Source of the DNA: JBMYYR01 sp965243605
GTDB taxonomy: Bacteria; Bacteroidota; Bacteroidia; Flavobacteriales; CAJXXR01
Reading direction: 5' to 3'
Assembly: GCA_965243605.1 (NCBI GenBank)
Contig: CBDEVQ010000092.1
Span: 62,001 to 126,000, forward strand
Length of the DNA: 64,000 nucleotides
Shown here: in pieces, positions 19,882 through 28,372 of the stretch
How the letters are laid out: each line of letters starts with the position of its first letter
How positions within the stretch are numbered: position 1 is the first letter of the stretch
Notes under the pieces: model-generated
The model's database searches: none
The model's input: the letters and a program-made list of their open reading frames with translations, nothing else
What the model was told of the DNA's origin: nothing
Translations under genes and position numbers: made by a program

Positions 19882-21795
19882 ATGAGAATACTAACCATAT
19901 TAAGTTATTTATTTTGTTTATGTATTAGTTTGAATGGGAATAGCCAAACCATCACGGTTCAGAATTTAGACGATTCTGGGGTTGGCTCTTTACGTGATGC
20001 TATTTCTAATGCCAATTCAGGTGATACCATCCGTTTTAATCCCATGTTAATTGCTCAAGGGAGTGATACTTTAGTATTAGATACAGTGATTAATATTGAT
20101 AAAGATTTAGTGATAAATGGGCTTTATGATAGCGAGGATACCTTGTTTATGTCCTCTTTAGAGAATAGAAGAATGTTCCATTTTGATACTGTGGATTATA
20201 TATTACTTGATAGCCTTTGTTTGTTAGCAGATACAACGAATGGTTTTAATAATACTATAATAAGTTTTGTTTATTCAGATGTAGTTGTTTCAAATTCTTT
20301 TTTTAAAGAATATAATAAAACTGTTTTAAATTCTTGGCAATCAAATTTAAACATAATAAATAGTTTAATTTCTAGTGATACTTTATATACATTTTATCCT
20401 TTAGTTTATTCAACTCAAGGTGATACGTTAAGAAAACTAAAAATTATAAAGTCAAAGTTTTTAATAAAGGAAAAGAATACAGTTGGTATAGTAGTTAGAA
20501 CAGCTGGAAATAAGGAGAATAATAAGGTGATTATTCAAGATTCATATTTTGAAAATTTTGAAACATTAATATATGGTCATAACACCATGGAGATTCAATA
20601 TTCAACATTTAATAATTCACTAATTAAAACGGGAGAGCCTTATGTGGGGTTTGCATATATTAGAGATATTACATTAACTGTAAAATCTTCAACCTTTGCA
20701 ATTACAGATTCTAATCAAGTCCAAAATACAATTTTATGTATAGGAACACCTTATGGACCTATTGAACCGGTTCCTTTAGATGTTCTTGAGTTAAATTTAA
20801 CAAATTGTACGTTTAATGGCGGGATTTACGAAGACGTTATTTATGGAACTGGTTATGATAGTAATTATTTGGATTATTTTGGAGAAAGTATAGATTCATT
20901 AAGTATAACAAGTTGCATATTTAATGATATTAACGGATTTAATGAATTACCTATAGACTCATCGGGAGGCTATAATCTATTTAGTTTTCCTCAAAATATA
21001 GGTTTAGATTCTACAGACCAAGCCAGTGTTTTAATCTCTGATATTAATTTGGGATTACTACAAAACAATGGAGGATTTACTCCTACCCATCTACCAAACT
21101 ATCAATCATTAGCCTTTAACTCAGGTAATCCTAACGATACAAGTTTTGCTCAAAATGGAGCTATTATTCAACGTAGAGATATTGGAGCTGCTGAAATACA
21201 AGCTACTCTTACCATAGACACTGTAGAGTATTGTGGAGAAGACTACGATTGGAGAAATGAAACACTTACGGAATCTAATATACACTTTGATGTTCAGGAA
21301 TCTACCACAGGAGGATATGATAGTGTTTTTGTTCTGGATTTAACTTTAGATTACATGGATGCTATAGCCATTAGTGATGGAGGGGAATTAAAAGCTAATA
21401 TTTCTGATGCAACATACCAATGGATGGATTGTTTAACCCATTTACCATTGTTTGGCGAAACCAACCAAACCCTTACACCCAGTATAGCGGGAACCTATGC
21501 CGTTGTTGTTTCTAACGGAATTTGTACCGATACTTCGGCCTGTGTATTTATCGATAATTTGAGTGTGGAAGAGCAGGTGCAATCATTTGTATTTGTAAAG
21601 AATAATGTTTTGTATTTTAAAGGATTTAGTGAGGGTAAAATGGATTATATGATCTTTAATAATTTAGGACAACAGATACTGTACTCAAATACTTCACAGG
21701 AAGTACAAGATCTTTCCTATTTAGAATCAGGGGTTTATTTTATTGAATTTATGAGTAAACAGAATAGAAAGCCAATACAATTTATTATCAACTAA
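19882..21795 (+). CDS. T9SS type-A beta-helix surface protein, array copy 9 (last)
   Basis: 637-aa paralogue closing the array. It has an MRIL-class signal peptide, the copy 8-like start of the centre (SSLENRRMFHFDTVDYILLD), then the long segment shared with copy 3 (about 20407-20770), then the copy 5 variant YFGESIDSLSITSC. The sorting domain is a private hybrid: it begins as the common class (VQSFVFVKNNVLYF), then changes to KGFSEGKMDYMIFNNLGQQI and ends EFMSKQNRKPIQFIIN. No hairpin terminator is obvious before the next gene 92 bp downstream. Confidence 0.85.
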   Translation: MRILTILSYLFCLCISLNGNSQTITVQNLDDSGVGSLRDAISNANSGDTIRFNPMLIAQGSDTLVLDTVINIDKDLVINGLYDSEDTLFMSSLENRRMFHFDTVDYILLDSLCLLADTTNGFNNTIISFVYSDVVVSNSFFKEYNKTVLNSWQSNLNIINSLISSDTLYTFYPLVYSTQGDTLRKLKIIKSKFLIKEKNTVGIVVRTAGNKENNKVIIQDSYFENFETLIYGHNTMEIQYSTFNNSLIKTGEPYVGFAYIRDITLTVKSSTFAITDSNQVQNTILCIGTPYGPIEPVPLDVLELNLTNCTFNGGIYEDVIYGTGYDSNYLDYFGESIDSLSITSCIFNDINGFNELPIDSSGGYNLFSFPQNIGLDSTDQASVLISDINLGLLQNNGGFTPTHLPNYQSLAFNSGNPNDTSFAQNGAIIQRRDIGAAEIQATLTIDTVEYCGEDYDWRNETLTESNIHFDVQESTTGGYDSVFVLDLTLDYMDAIAISDGGELKANISDATYQWMDCLTHLPLFGETNQTLTPSIAGTYAVVVSNGICTDTSACVFIDNLSVEEQVQSFVFVKNNVLYFKGFSEGKMDYMIFNNLGQQILYSNTSQEVQDLSYLESGVYFIEFMSKQNRKPIQFIIN

Positions 21796-21830
21796 TCCAC
21801 CCGGTAGAATATATTTAAAAAATTCATAAA

Positions 21831-21869
21831 GGATATATTTGTCCGTTATTAAAATTGATTATATATTTG
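21831..21869 (+). promoter_or_regulatory. Rrf2-gene promoter with overlapping GGA..TCC operator
   Basis: TTTG at 21838-21841 and TATATTTG at 21862-21869 are separated by 20 bp, matching the Bacteroidota -33/-7 pattern. The -33 box is embedded in an interrupted palindrome, GGATATATTTGTCC (21831-21844), preceded by ATTCATAAA. A related, better palindrome lies upstream of ric. This arrangement suggests negative autoregulation by the downstream Fe-S regulator, which is inference. It also supports the ATG at 21888 as the start, since the upstream ATG at 21855 would precede the expected transcription start. Confidence 0.55.
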
Positions 21870-21887
21870 TCAACAAATTTAAACACT

Positions 21888-22316
21888 ATGTTTTCTAGAT
21901 CTTGTGAATATGGCTTAAGAGCCGTAATATATATAGCCCAACAATCTAACTTAGGGAATAAGGTAAGCTTAACCAAAATTTCTGAAGAGATTGATTCGCC
22001 TCAGGCGTTTACGGCTAAAATATTACAGCAACTCACAAGAAACAAGATTGTAAAATCGATAAAAGGACCCTATGGTGGCTTTATGATAGAACCCGAAAAT
22101 ATGAATACCACTAAGCTAAGCGATGTTGTAGGCGTATTAGATGGCGATAAAATATATACGGGATGTGGTTTAGGTTTAAAACAATGCGATGCCAATTCAC
22201 CTTGTCCTTTACATCATAAGTTTATTGAAATAAGAGAGAAACTGCGCGAAATGCTTGAAAGTAACAGTTTAAATGATGTATTAAAAGATATCGATTTAGT
22301 TTGGCTAAAACGATAG
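21888..22316 (+). CDS. Rrf2-family Fe-S transcription regulator (NsrR/IscR-like)
   Basis: DNA-binding regulator of 142 aa from the ATG at 21888; MFSRSCEYGLRAVIYIAQ is the classic Rrf2 opening. The winged helix spans about residues 1-85 (SEEIDSPQAFTAKILQQLT is the recognition region). C93, C100 and C106 (C-X6-C-X5-C) fit the cluster-binding loop of Rrf2 sensors such as NsrR and IscR, with slightly wider spacing. The next genes, ric and a quinol NO reductase, argue for a nitric-oxide or Fe-S-damage sensor. An upstream in-frame ATG at 21855 would add 11 residues not typical of the family. The exact signal is inferred. Confidence 0.85.
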   Translation: MFSRSCEYGLRAVIYIAQQSNLGNKVSLTKISEEIDSPQAFTAKILQQLTRNKIVKSIKGPYGGFMIEPENMNTTKLSDVVGVLDGDKIYTGCGLGLKQCDANSPCPLHHKFIEIREKLREMLESNSLNDVLKDIDLVWLKR

Positions 22317-22339
22317 CTTTTTTTTTGCCTAAATTCCAT

Positions 22340-22359
22340 AAAGGATAAAAAGATCCTTT
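22340..22359. promoter_or_regulatory. Palindromic operator candidate upstream of ric
   Basis: AAAGGAT (22340-22346) and ATCCTTT (22353-22359) form a perfect 7-bp inverted repeat with a 6-nt spacer. Together with the flanking ATTCCATAA it resembles the site at the Rrf2 promoter (ATTCATAAAGGATA...TCC). It lies just after the Rrf2 stop codon and 104 bp before ric. A likely binding site for the Rrf2 protein, so ric and norZ may be its targets. Confidence 0.5.
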
Positions 22360-22463
22360 TATATTGTTTGAGAGATATCAGGATTAAAAGAAAGAGAGAA
22401 TAACCAAAAAAACAAAACATAGATAGGCCTTGGGCTTAAGAATAACTTTTTAAACACAGAACC

Positions 22464-23177
22464 ATGACAATAGATAAAAACACCTTAGTAAGCGAGATTG
22501 TTGCCGATAACTACAAAGCAGCAAGTGTATTTAAAAGTCATAAAATTGATTTTTGTTGTAACGGAAACCGTCCTTTAGAAACCGTTTGTAAAGGGGACTT
22601 AACGGTCGATGTATTGATCGATGAAATTTTAGAAACTCAAGCTCAAAAAAGTGAGTTGCCTGATTATCAATCTTGGGATATCGGATTTTTATCGGATTAT
22701 ATTTATCATAACCACCATACCTATGTAGAGAAGCGCATTCCAGAACTTATGCAATTCCTACATAAAATAAGCCGTGTACATGGCGAAAACCATCCTGAAT
22801 TAATAGAAGTATATCGTTTATTTTCTGAAAGTGCCGACGACTTAACCTTACATATGAAAAAAGAAGAACTCATTCTCTTTCCATATTTTAAGCAATTGGC
22901 ACAAGCACAAAAGGAGGGAGGTAAAGTGTCAGCATCTCAATTTCAAACGGTTCAAAGTCCAATTTCTATGATGCACCAAGAACATGATAATGAAGGCGAT
23001 CGTTTTAGAAAAATAGCTGAATTAACCAATGACTATACACCACCTGGAGATGCGTGTACAACCTATCGAGTAGCGTTTTTAATGTTACAGGAGTTTGAAG
23101 CAGATTTACATAAACACATCCATTTAGAGAATAACATTTTATTTAAACGTGCCATTAAATTAGAGCAGAGTTTATAG
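22464..23177 (+). CDS. ric: Iron-sulfur cluster repair di-iron protein Ric/ScdA
   Basis: Cytoplasmic di-iron protein of 237 aa that restores Fe-S clusters damaged by nitric oxide or peroxide in studied relatives (YtfE, ScdA). Residues 1-60 are the ScdA_N/DUF542 domain with the signature FCCNGN (C31, C32). The rest is a hemerythrin-like four-helix domain: NHHTYVEKRIPEL, LTLHMKKEELILFP, MHQEHDNEGDRFRKI and HKHIHLENNILF supply the His and Glu ligands. Length is typical. It sits between the Rrf2 regulator and the NO reductase, 65 bp before the latter, consistent with one NO-response unit. Confidence 0.93.
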   Translation: MTIDKNTLVSEIVADNYKAASVFKSHKIDFCCNGNRPLETVCKGDLTVDVLIDEILETQAQKSELPDYQSWDIGFLSDYIYHNHHTYVEKRIPELMQFLHKISRVHGENHPELIEVYRLFSESADDLTLHMKKEELILFPYFKQLAQAQKEGGKVSASQFQTVQSPISMMHQEHDNEGDRFRKIAELTNDYTPPGDACTTYRVAFLMLQEFEADLHKHIHLENNILFKRAIKLEQSL

Positions 23178-23242
23178 GTAACACCATGGTCGTGTAAACC
23201 GTACACCACCATCCGTATCAAAATTAAAACTAAACCTTACAC

Positions 23243-25459
23243 ATGAGAAAAGTATGGATCGGATTTATTAGTGTAGTTCTACTATCCTTTTTAGCACTAA
23301 TATGGGTTGGTACAGATATATACCAAACCCAACCACCAATGCCAGAGCAAGTCGTTTTGGCTGAAACCAATACGGTAGTATATACAAAGCAAGACATACA
23401 AACTGGACAGAACGTTTGGGAATCTGTTGGAGGAATGGAAGTGGGTTCTATTTGGGGACACGGAAGTTATGTAGCTCCAGACTGGTCTGCTGATTGGATA
23501 CATAAGGAAGCCTTGTTTATGTTAGATTATTGGGCAAAACAAGATTTTAACAAATCGTTTGACCAATTAAATGTTGAGCAACAAGGGGCCTTAAAAGCCA
23601 GATTGGTTAAAGATATAAAGACCAATTCTTTTAATCCAGACACAAAAATCATAACCATTTCTAAAGTACGTTATGAAGCCATTAAAAGCAACGTAAGGCA
23701 TTATTCTAGGATTTTTAAAGATGGTCATGAAAAATACGCCATTCCAGAAGGGGCTTTAACCAATTCCGAAAAATTAGCTCAGCTAAACGCTTTTTTCTTT
23801 TGGACCTCTTGGGCCGCAAGTACCAACCGTCCGAACGAAGAATATACCTACACATCAAACTGGCCACATGAGCCTTTAATAAACAATACCATAACGGTAG
23901 ATTCTCAGATTTGGTCTGGGTTTTCAATCATTTTACTTCTGTTGTTTATCGGAATTTTAGCCTATTACTACATTAGAAATCACGAAAAAGGTGAATTGGT
24001 TAATAAACCCATTAGCGATCCGTTGTTAGGGATGGTTATGACCAGATCTCAAAAGGCCATATTAAAATACTTTGTAGTCATCTCATTGTTAATCGGATTA
24101 CAAATTGTTTTAGGAATTGTAACGGTACACTATACCGTAGAAGGGCAAGCCTTTTTTGGATTTAATTTAGCAAGCTTTCTTCCGTATTCAATTTCGAGAA
24201 CCTGGCATACCCAATTGGCCGTGTTTTGGATTGCAGCCACATGGTTAGCAACAGGGTTATTTTTAGCCCCAATTATTAGTGGTAAACAAATGAAATATCA
24301 AGTATTTGGTATTAACTTCTTATTTGGAGCCCTTTTAGTTATTGTTTTAGGATCTATGTTTGGAGAGTGGTTAGGTGTACATCAATTTTTAGATTTAACC
24401 ACGAACTTTTTCTTCGGACACCAAGGATATGAATACATGGACTTAGGTCGATTTTGGCAAATATTCTTAGGAATTGGGTTAATATTATGGATGATTATGG
24501 TGGGTAGACATGTCATGTTTGCCATTCGTAAAAAAGACGATTCAAAGCATTTATTAATCATTCTGTTAGTATCTGTAGTGGCCATAGGAATGTTTTTCTT
24601 TTCGGGATTAATGTATGGTGAAAATTCAAGTCTTCCCGTAATTAATTATTGGCGTTGGTGGCTGGTACACCTTTGGGTAGAAGGATTCTTTGAGGTATTC
24701 GCTACTGTAATTATTGCCTTTATATTTTCTAAAATGAAAATTGTATCTCCAAGTACAGCCGGAAAAGTATCTATTGCATCGGCAACCATATTTTTAGCAG
24801 GAGGTATCATAGGAACATTACACCATCTTTATTTTTCTGGAACACCAGTACAAGCCATTGCGTTAGGCGCAACATTTAGTGCATTAGAAGTGGTGCCCTT
24901 AACTTTAATGGGATTTGAAATAAGAGAAAACTGGAATATTCTAAAAAGTAGAGAATGGATTCAGAAATACAAATGGCCCATTATGTTTTTTATCGCTGTG
25001 GCATTTTGGAATCTGATAGGAGCTGGAGTATTTGGTTTCTTAATTAATCCACCAATTGCACTGTATTATATTCAAGGTTTAAATACAACAGCAGTACATG
25101 CCCACACCGCATTGTTTGGAGTATATGGTATGCTAGGAATGGGATTCATCTTAATATGCTTGCGTTTTTACTCAGATCGTATTTGGAAGAATGTAAAATT
25201 AAAACGTGCCTTTTGGTTTTTAAATATAGGATTAATAGCCATGGTTGTTTTAAGTCTTTTACCAATTGGTATTATTCAAGCGTATACGTCTATAACAGAA
25301 GGGTATTCGTATGCTCGTGATGCCGAACTGCTTTACTCTCCAACCGTTCAGACCCTAAAATGGTTAAGAATGATAGGAGATATTATTTTCTCGGTAGGAA
25401 TATTCTATTTCATATGGTTTACAATTTCTGAAACCATGTATTGCATTAAGAAAAAATAA
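23243..25459 (+). CDS. norZ: Quinol-dependent nitric oxide reductase (qNOR)
   Basis: Integral membrane enzyme of 738 aa reducing 2 NO to N2O with electrons from quinol; detoxifying rather than necessarily denitrifying. The N terminus has the qNOR extension: one membrane helix (about 5-24) and a periplasmic domain to about 225 (IQTGQNVWESVGGMEVGSIW), replacing NorC. About 12 further helices follow. The catalytic core shows HLWVEGFFEVFAT (about 476-488, with the Glu characteristic of NORs), the HH pair in GTLHHLYFSGTP (about 526) and HAHTALFGVYGMLG (about 620). Length fits the family (about 750). Ends in a strong terminator. Confidence 0.93.
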   Translation: MRKVWIGFISVVLLSFLALIWVGTDIYQTQPPMPEQVVLAETNTVVYTKQDIQTGQNVWESVGGMEVGSIWGHGSYVAPDWSADWIHKEALFMLDYWAKQDFNKSFDQLNVEQQGALKARLVKDIKTNSFNPDTKIITISKVRYEAIKSNVRHYSRIFKDGHEKYAIPEGALTNSEKLAQLNAFFFWTSWAASTNRPNEEYTYTSNWPHEPLINNTITVDSQIWSGFSIILLLLFIGILAYYYIRNHEKGELVNKPISDPLLGMVMTRSQKAILKYFVVISLLIGLQIVLGIVTVHYTVEGQAFFGFNLASFLPYSISRTWHTQLAVFWIAATWLATGLFLAPIISGKQMKYQVFGINFLFGALLVIVLGSMFGEWLGVHQFLDLTTNFFFGHQGYEYMDLGRFWQIFLGIGLILWMIMVGRHVMFAIRKKDDSKHLLIILLVSVVAIGMFFFSGLMYGENSSLPVINYWRWWLVHLWVEGFFEVFATVIIAFIFSKMKIVSPSTAGKVSIASATIFLAGGIIGTLHHLYFSGTPVQAIALGATFSALEVVPLTLMGFEIRENWNILKSREWIQKYKWPIMFFIAVAFWNLIGAGVFGFLINPPIALYYIQGLNTTAVHAHTALFGVYGMLGMGFILICLRFYSDRIWKNVKLKRAFWFLNIGLIAMVVLSLLPIGIIQAYTSITEGYSYARDAELLYSPTVQTLKWLRMIGDIIFSVGIFYFIWFTISETMYCIKKK

Positions 25460-25481
25460 ACGGGATAAGTTGTTTTTTTTG

Positions 25482-25519
25482 AGCGTTATTAAAACCAAGG
25501 TTTTAATAACGCTTTTTTT
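25482..25519 (+). terminator. Rho-independent terminator after norZ
   Basis: AGCGTTATTAAAACC (25482-25496) pairs perfectly with GGTTTTAATAACGCT (25499-25513) and is followed by TTTTTTA. It closes the rrf2-ric-norZ unit and implies a separate promoter for the following ATPase gene. Confidence 0.85.
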
Positions 25520-25554
25520 ATGGTTAAAAGTTTCTATAAGAAAGGCATAAACCT

Positions 25555-25571
25555 AAGATAAATGCTATCTT
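25555..25571. promoter_or_regulatory. Inverted repeat upstream of the P1B-4 ATPase
   Basis: AAGATA (25555-25560), spacer AATGC, TATCTT (25566-25571): a perfect 6-5-6 inverted repeat 59 bp before the ATPase start. Its size fits a metal- or stress-responsive repressor site, but no cognate regulator is encoded next to it. Confidence 0.35.
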
Positions 25572-25630
25572 TAAAGAAGCACAAATTGTATATCGTGTAT
25601 TTTAAATAGAGGCTTAAATATTAAATAAGA

Positions 25631-27619
25631 ATGCATAAAGAAAATACAGAACATAACCATTCCTGTAATCATCAACATGGTCATGGTATTTTTGGTAAAA
25701 ATACCGAATTATACTATGCTGGATTGTCCGGACTATTTTTAATAATTGGATTTGTATTGGTACAATTTAACGTGGTGAGTTATACCATAGGTATAGCCTT
25801 TTATGTGGTGTCCTATTATTTTGGAGGGTATTTTGCTTTGTTAGAAGCCAAAGAGAAGATTCTTAAAGGTGAATTTGAAATTGACTTCTTAATGATAATA
25901 GCAGCGGTTGGAGCGGCTTATATAGGGAGTTGGGAAGAAGGAGCCTTACTCTTGTTTTTGTTTAGTATTGGTCATGCTTTAGAGCATTATGCCATGAACA
26001 AAGCTCAAAGAACCATAGAATCTTTAGGCGATTTAACGCCAAAAACAGCCATATTAAAACAGAATGGAGATCTTAAAGAGGTTCATGTTAGTGCCTTAAA
26101 AATAAATGATATTATTATTGTTCGTCCAAACACAAAGGTTGCTGCCGATGGGGTTGTAATCGCAGGAGCATCCTCTGTAAATGAGTCGTCTATTACAGGA
26201 GAAAGTATGCCTGTAGAAAAAATTACGGTACACGATGAATCTGAAATATACAGAGAATTTGAACATATAGACCGAGAACATGTTGTGTTTACAGGTTCTA
26301 TTAATGGCGATCATACACTTGAAGTACAAGTTTTAAGATTAAGTGAAGATTCAACCATTGCCCGTTTGGTGAAAATGGTAAGTGAAGTCGAAACCAAGAA
26401 ATCACCAACACAACGGTTAACTAAAAAATTTGAGAAATGGTTTGTCCCTTTCGTTATCGTATTGGTTTTTCTTTTGTGTTTTGCCTACCTCATTGTAAAT
26501 GAGTCTTTTAATGAAAGTTTATATAGAGCCATTTGTGTATTAGTCGCTTCAAGTCCTTGTGCATTAGCTATTTCTACACCGAGTGCCGTATTAAGTGCCG
26601 TTGCTCGTGCGGCAAAAGGTGGTGTATTGATAAAAGGGGGTAAAGCCCTTGAAGAGTTAGGTCATGTTAAAGCGATTGCCTTTGATAAAACCGGAACGTT
26701 AACAGAAGGAAAACCTAAAGTTACAGATGTTGTTATTGTAGAGGGAACAGAACCTCAATCCTTTTACCATATGGTTTATGCCGTTGAGCGTTTGAGTAAT
26801 CACCCATTAGCAAAATCTATAGCGAAATATTGTAAACCCGAATTAAAAGCGGAAAGTCTTAGAGAGGCCGAAAACATTACCGTTATTCAAGGAATGGGTA
26901 TACAAGCAGAATACAACAACCATAAGTTGTATATCGGAAATGTAAAACTAATGGACAAGTATAATATAGAGGTTGTTAATGAAATAAAGGACAGAATAGA
27001 TGCGTTTTTAGAAGAAGGGAAAACCTTAGTAATTGTTGCCTATAATGCGGCCATTACTGGTGTAATTTGTATTATGGATACGCCTAGAGTCAACGCGTCA
27101 TCAACTCTAAAACAATTAAAAAATATTGGAATAAATCAAATGATTATGCTAACCGGAGATCATCAAAATGTTGGTGAGTCTATTGCGCATTCTATTGGAT
27201 TAACAGCGGTTAAAGGTGGCTTGTTACCAGAAGATAAAGTAACGGCCATTAAGGCTTTGCAAAATGAATTTGGTAAAATAGCCATGGTTGGCGATGGAGT
27301 AAATGATGCACCGGCCTTAGCCTCAAGTAATGTAGGTATAGCCATGGGAGCAGCAGGAAGCGAAGTGGCGTTAGAAGCTGCAGATGTTGCCTTGATGTCA
27401 GATAAAATAGAAACGTTACCTTTTGTTATAGGATTAAGTAGAGCGTCTAAACGAATAATTAAACAAAATTTGTGGATTAGCTTAAGCGTTGTGGCTATTC
27501 TTATTCCCATCACCATATTAGGGTTAACCAACATAGGTTGGGCTGTTCTATTTCATGAAGGGTCTACACTGATTGTAGTTCTTAATGCTTTAAGGTTGTT
27601 GGGGTATTCTTCGAAATAA
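25631..27619 (+). CDS. P1B-4-type heavy-metal translocating ATPase (Fe/Co/Zn efflux)
   Basis: Inner-membrane ATP-driven metal exporter of 662 aa. It has the SPC metal-site motif (SSPCALAIS, about 308) in place of CPC, and HEGST near the C terminus (about 642); these two define the P1B-4 subgroup (CoaT, PfeT and CtpD types, moving Co, Fe(II) or Zn). Also present: the phosphorylation site DKTGTLTEGKP (about 351), TGE in ITGESMP and GDGVNDAPA (about 554). There is no heavy-metal-associated N-terminal domain, only a short His-rich stretch (HNHSCNHQHGHG). Next to NO-defence genes, Fe(II) efflux is attractive because NO releases iron from clusters; the substrate is inferred. Confidence 0.88.
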   Translation: MHKENTEHNHSCNHQHGHGIFGKNTELYYAGLSGLFLIIGFVLVQFNVVSYTIGIAFYVVSYYFGGYFALLEAKEKILKGEFEIDFLMIIAAVGAAYIGSWEEGALLLFLFSIGHALEHYAMNKAQRTIESLGDLTPKTAILKQNGDLKEVHVSALKINDIIIVRPNTKVAADGVVIAGASSVNESSITGESMPVEKITVHDESEIYREFEHIDREHVVFTGSINGDHTLEVQVLRLSEDSTIARLVKMVSEVETKKSPTQRLTKKFEKWFVPFVIVLVFLLCFAYLIVNESFNESLYRAICVLVASSPCALAISTPSAVLSAVARAAKGGVLIKGGKALEELGHVKAIAFDKTGTLTEGKPKVTDVVIVEGTEPQSFYHMVYAVERLSNHPLAKSIAKYCKPELKAESLREAENITVIQGMGIQAEYNNHKLYIGNVKLMDKYNIEVVNEIKDRIDAFLEEGKTLVIVAYNAAITGVICIMDTPRVNASSTLKQLKNIGINQMIMLTGDHQNVGESIAHSIGLTAVKGGLLPEDKVTAIKALQNEFGKIAMVGDGVNDAPALASSNVGIAMGAAGSEVALEAADVALMSDKIETLPFVIGLSRASKRIIKQNLWISLSVVAILIPITILGLTNIGWAVLFHEGSTLIVVLNALRLLGYSSK

Positions 27620-27667
27620 ATACAACATTAAGAAGGAATAGAATAGGTTAACACAAAGGTTATTAGA

Positions 27668-28213
27668 ATGGAGATTATTAAAATGAAACTTTTACAACTC
27701 AATAAAGAAGAGTTATTCAAATTTAAGCCAGAGAAAACATCTAAAATATATTTTTATCATGGTAAATTTTATACAAAGAATCCTATAAATAAATTTAAGC
27801 GTAAATCTAAAAAAGAAACCAAAGAAGTATATCAAGAGTTATGGTTTCATTGGGAATTAAAAAGAGGAACAAAGGTAACTCGTGAGGAATATCTTGGTGA
27901 AGCAAGTTATACGCCATTAGGATATTGTCGTCAGATTAATGCATTTGTGACCAATGAAAATGTCGTTGAAATGTTAAACTCTAAAGTAGAAATAGATTTT
28001 GACTATAGACCTCAAGAACATGATATGCTTGTTATTAATCCAGTCTATAAAAACCAGAATGCATTACCAGCTAATAGTCCATTTCCTATATATAGGGGAA
28101 TTGGAATTGCTTTTATTTATCAAGTAGATCAGTGGGTGGTTAATAAAGGTTTTGATCAATTAGATTACGATTATGAATTTTTTAGTTGTGGAGTTGCTGA
28201 AATTGAATTTTGA
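27668..28213 (+). CDS. Hypothetical protein, 181 aa
   Basis: I do not recognise the family. The protein is soluble, without signal peptide or membrane helix. It is Lys-rich near the N terminus (NPINKFKRKSKKETKE) and aromatic-rich later (YQELWFHWELKR, YDYEFFSCGVAEIEF). It starts 48 bp after the ATPase and may be co-transcribed. AAAGG lies 8 bp before the ATG at 27668; an internal ATG at 27683 would shorten it by five residues. About 160 bp of AT-rich DNA separate it from the next gene. Confidence 0.6.
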   Translation: MEIIKMKLLQLNKEELFKFKPEKTSKIYFYHGKFYTKNPINKFKRKSKKETKEVYQELWFHWELKRGTKVTREEYLGEASYTPLGYCRQINAFVTNENVVEMLNSKVEIDFDYRPQEHDMLVINPVYKNQNALPANSPFPIYRGIGIAFIYQVDQWVVNKGFDQLDYDYEFFSCGVAEIEF

Positions 28214-28372
28214 AACGTTGTGTCTTCCATTAGGTTTAAGGATACAAAGTGTATTTTGACACCAAAAGTAAAAATAGGATAGCTTATTTATTTTGTCGTT
28301 TATCCATATGTTCTCAGAATTTATTATGTAAATTAGAATACCATTCAAATATAACTTTTAATTTATTTAATA

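Noticed and set aside
1..21795. A diversity-generating retroelement or invertible switch driving the array
   Set aside because: No reverse transcriptase, template repeat, site-specific recombinase or inverted repeats were seen in the spacers; shared tracts look like homologous exchange.
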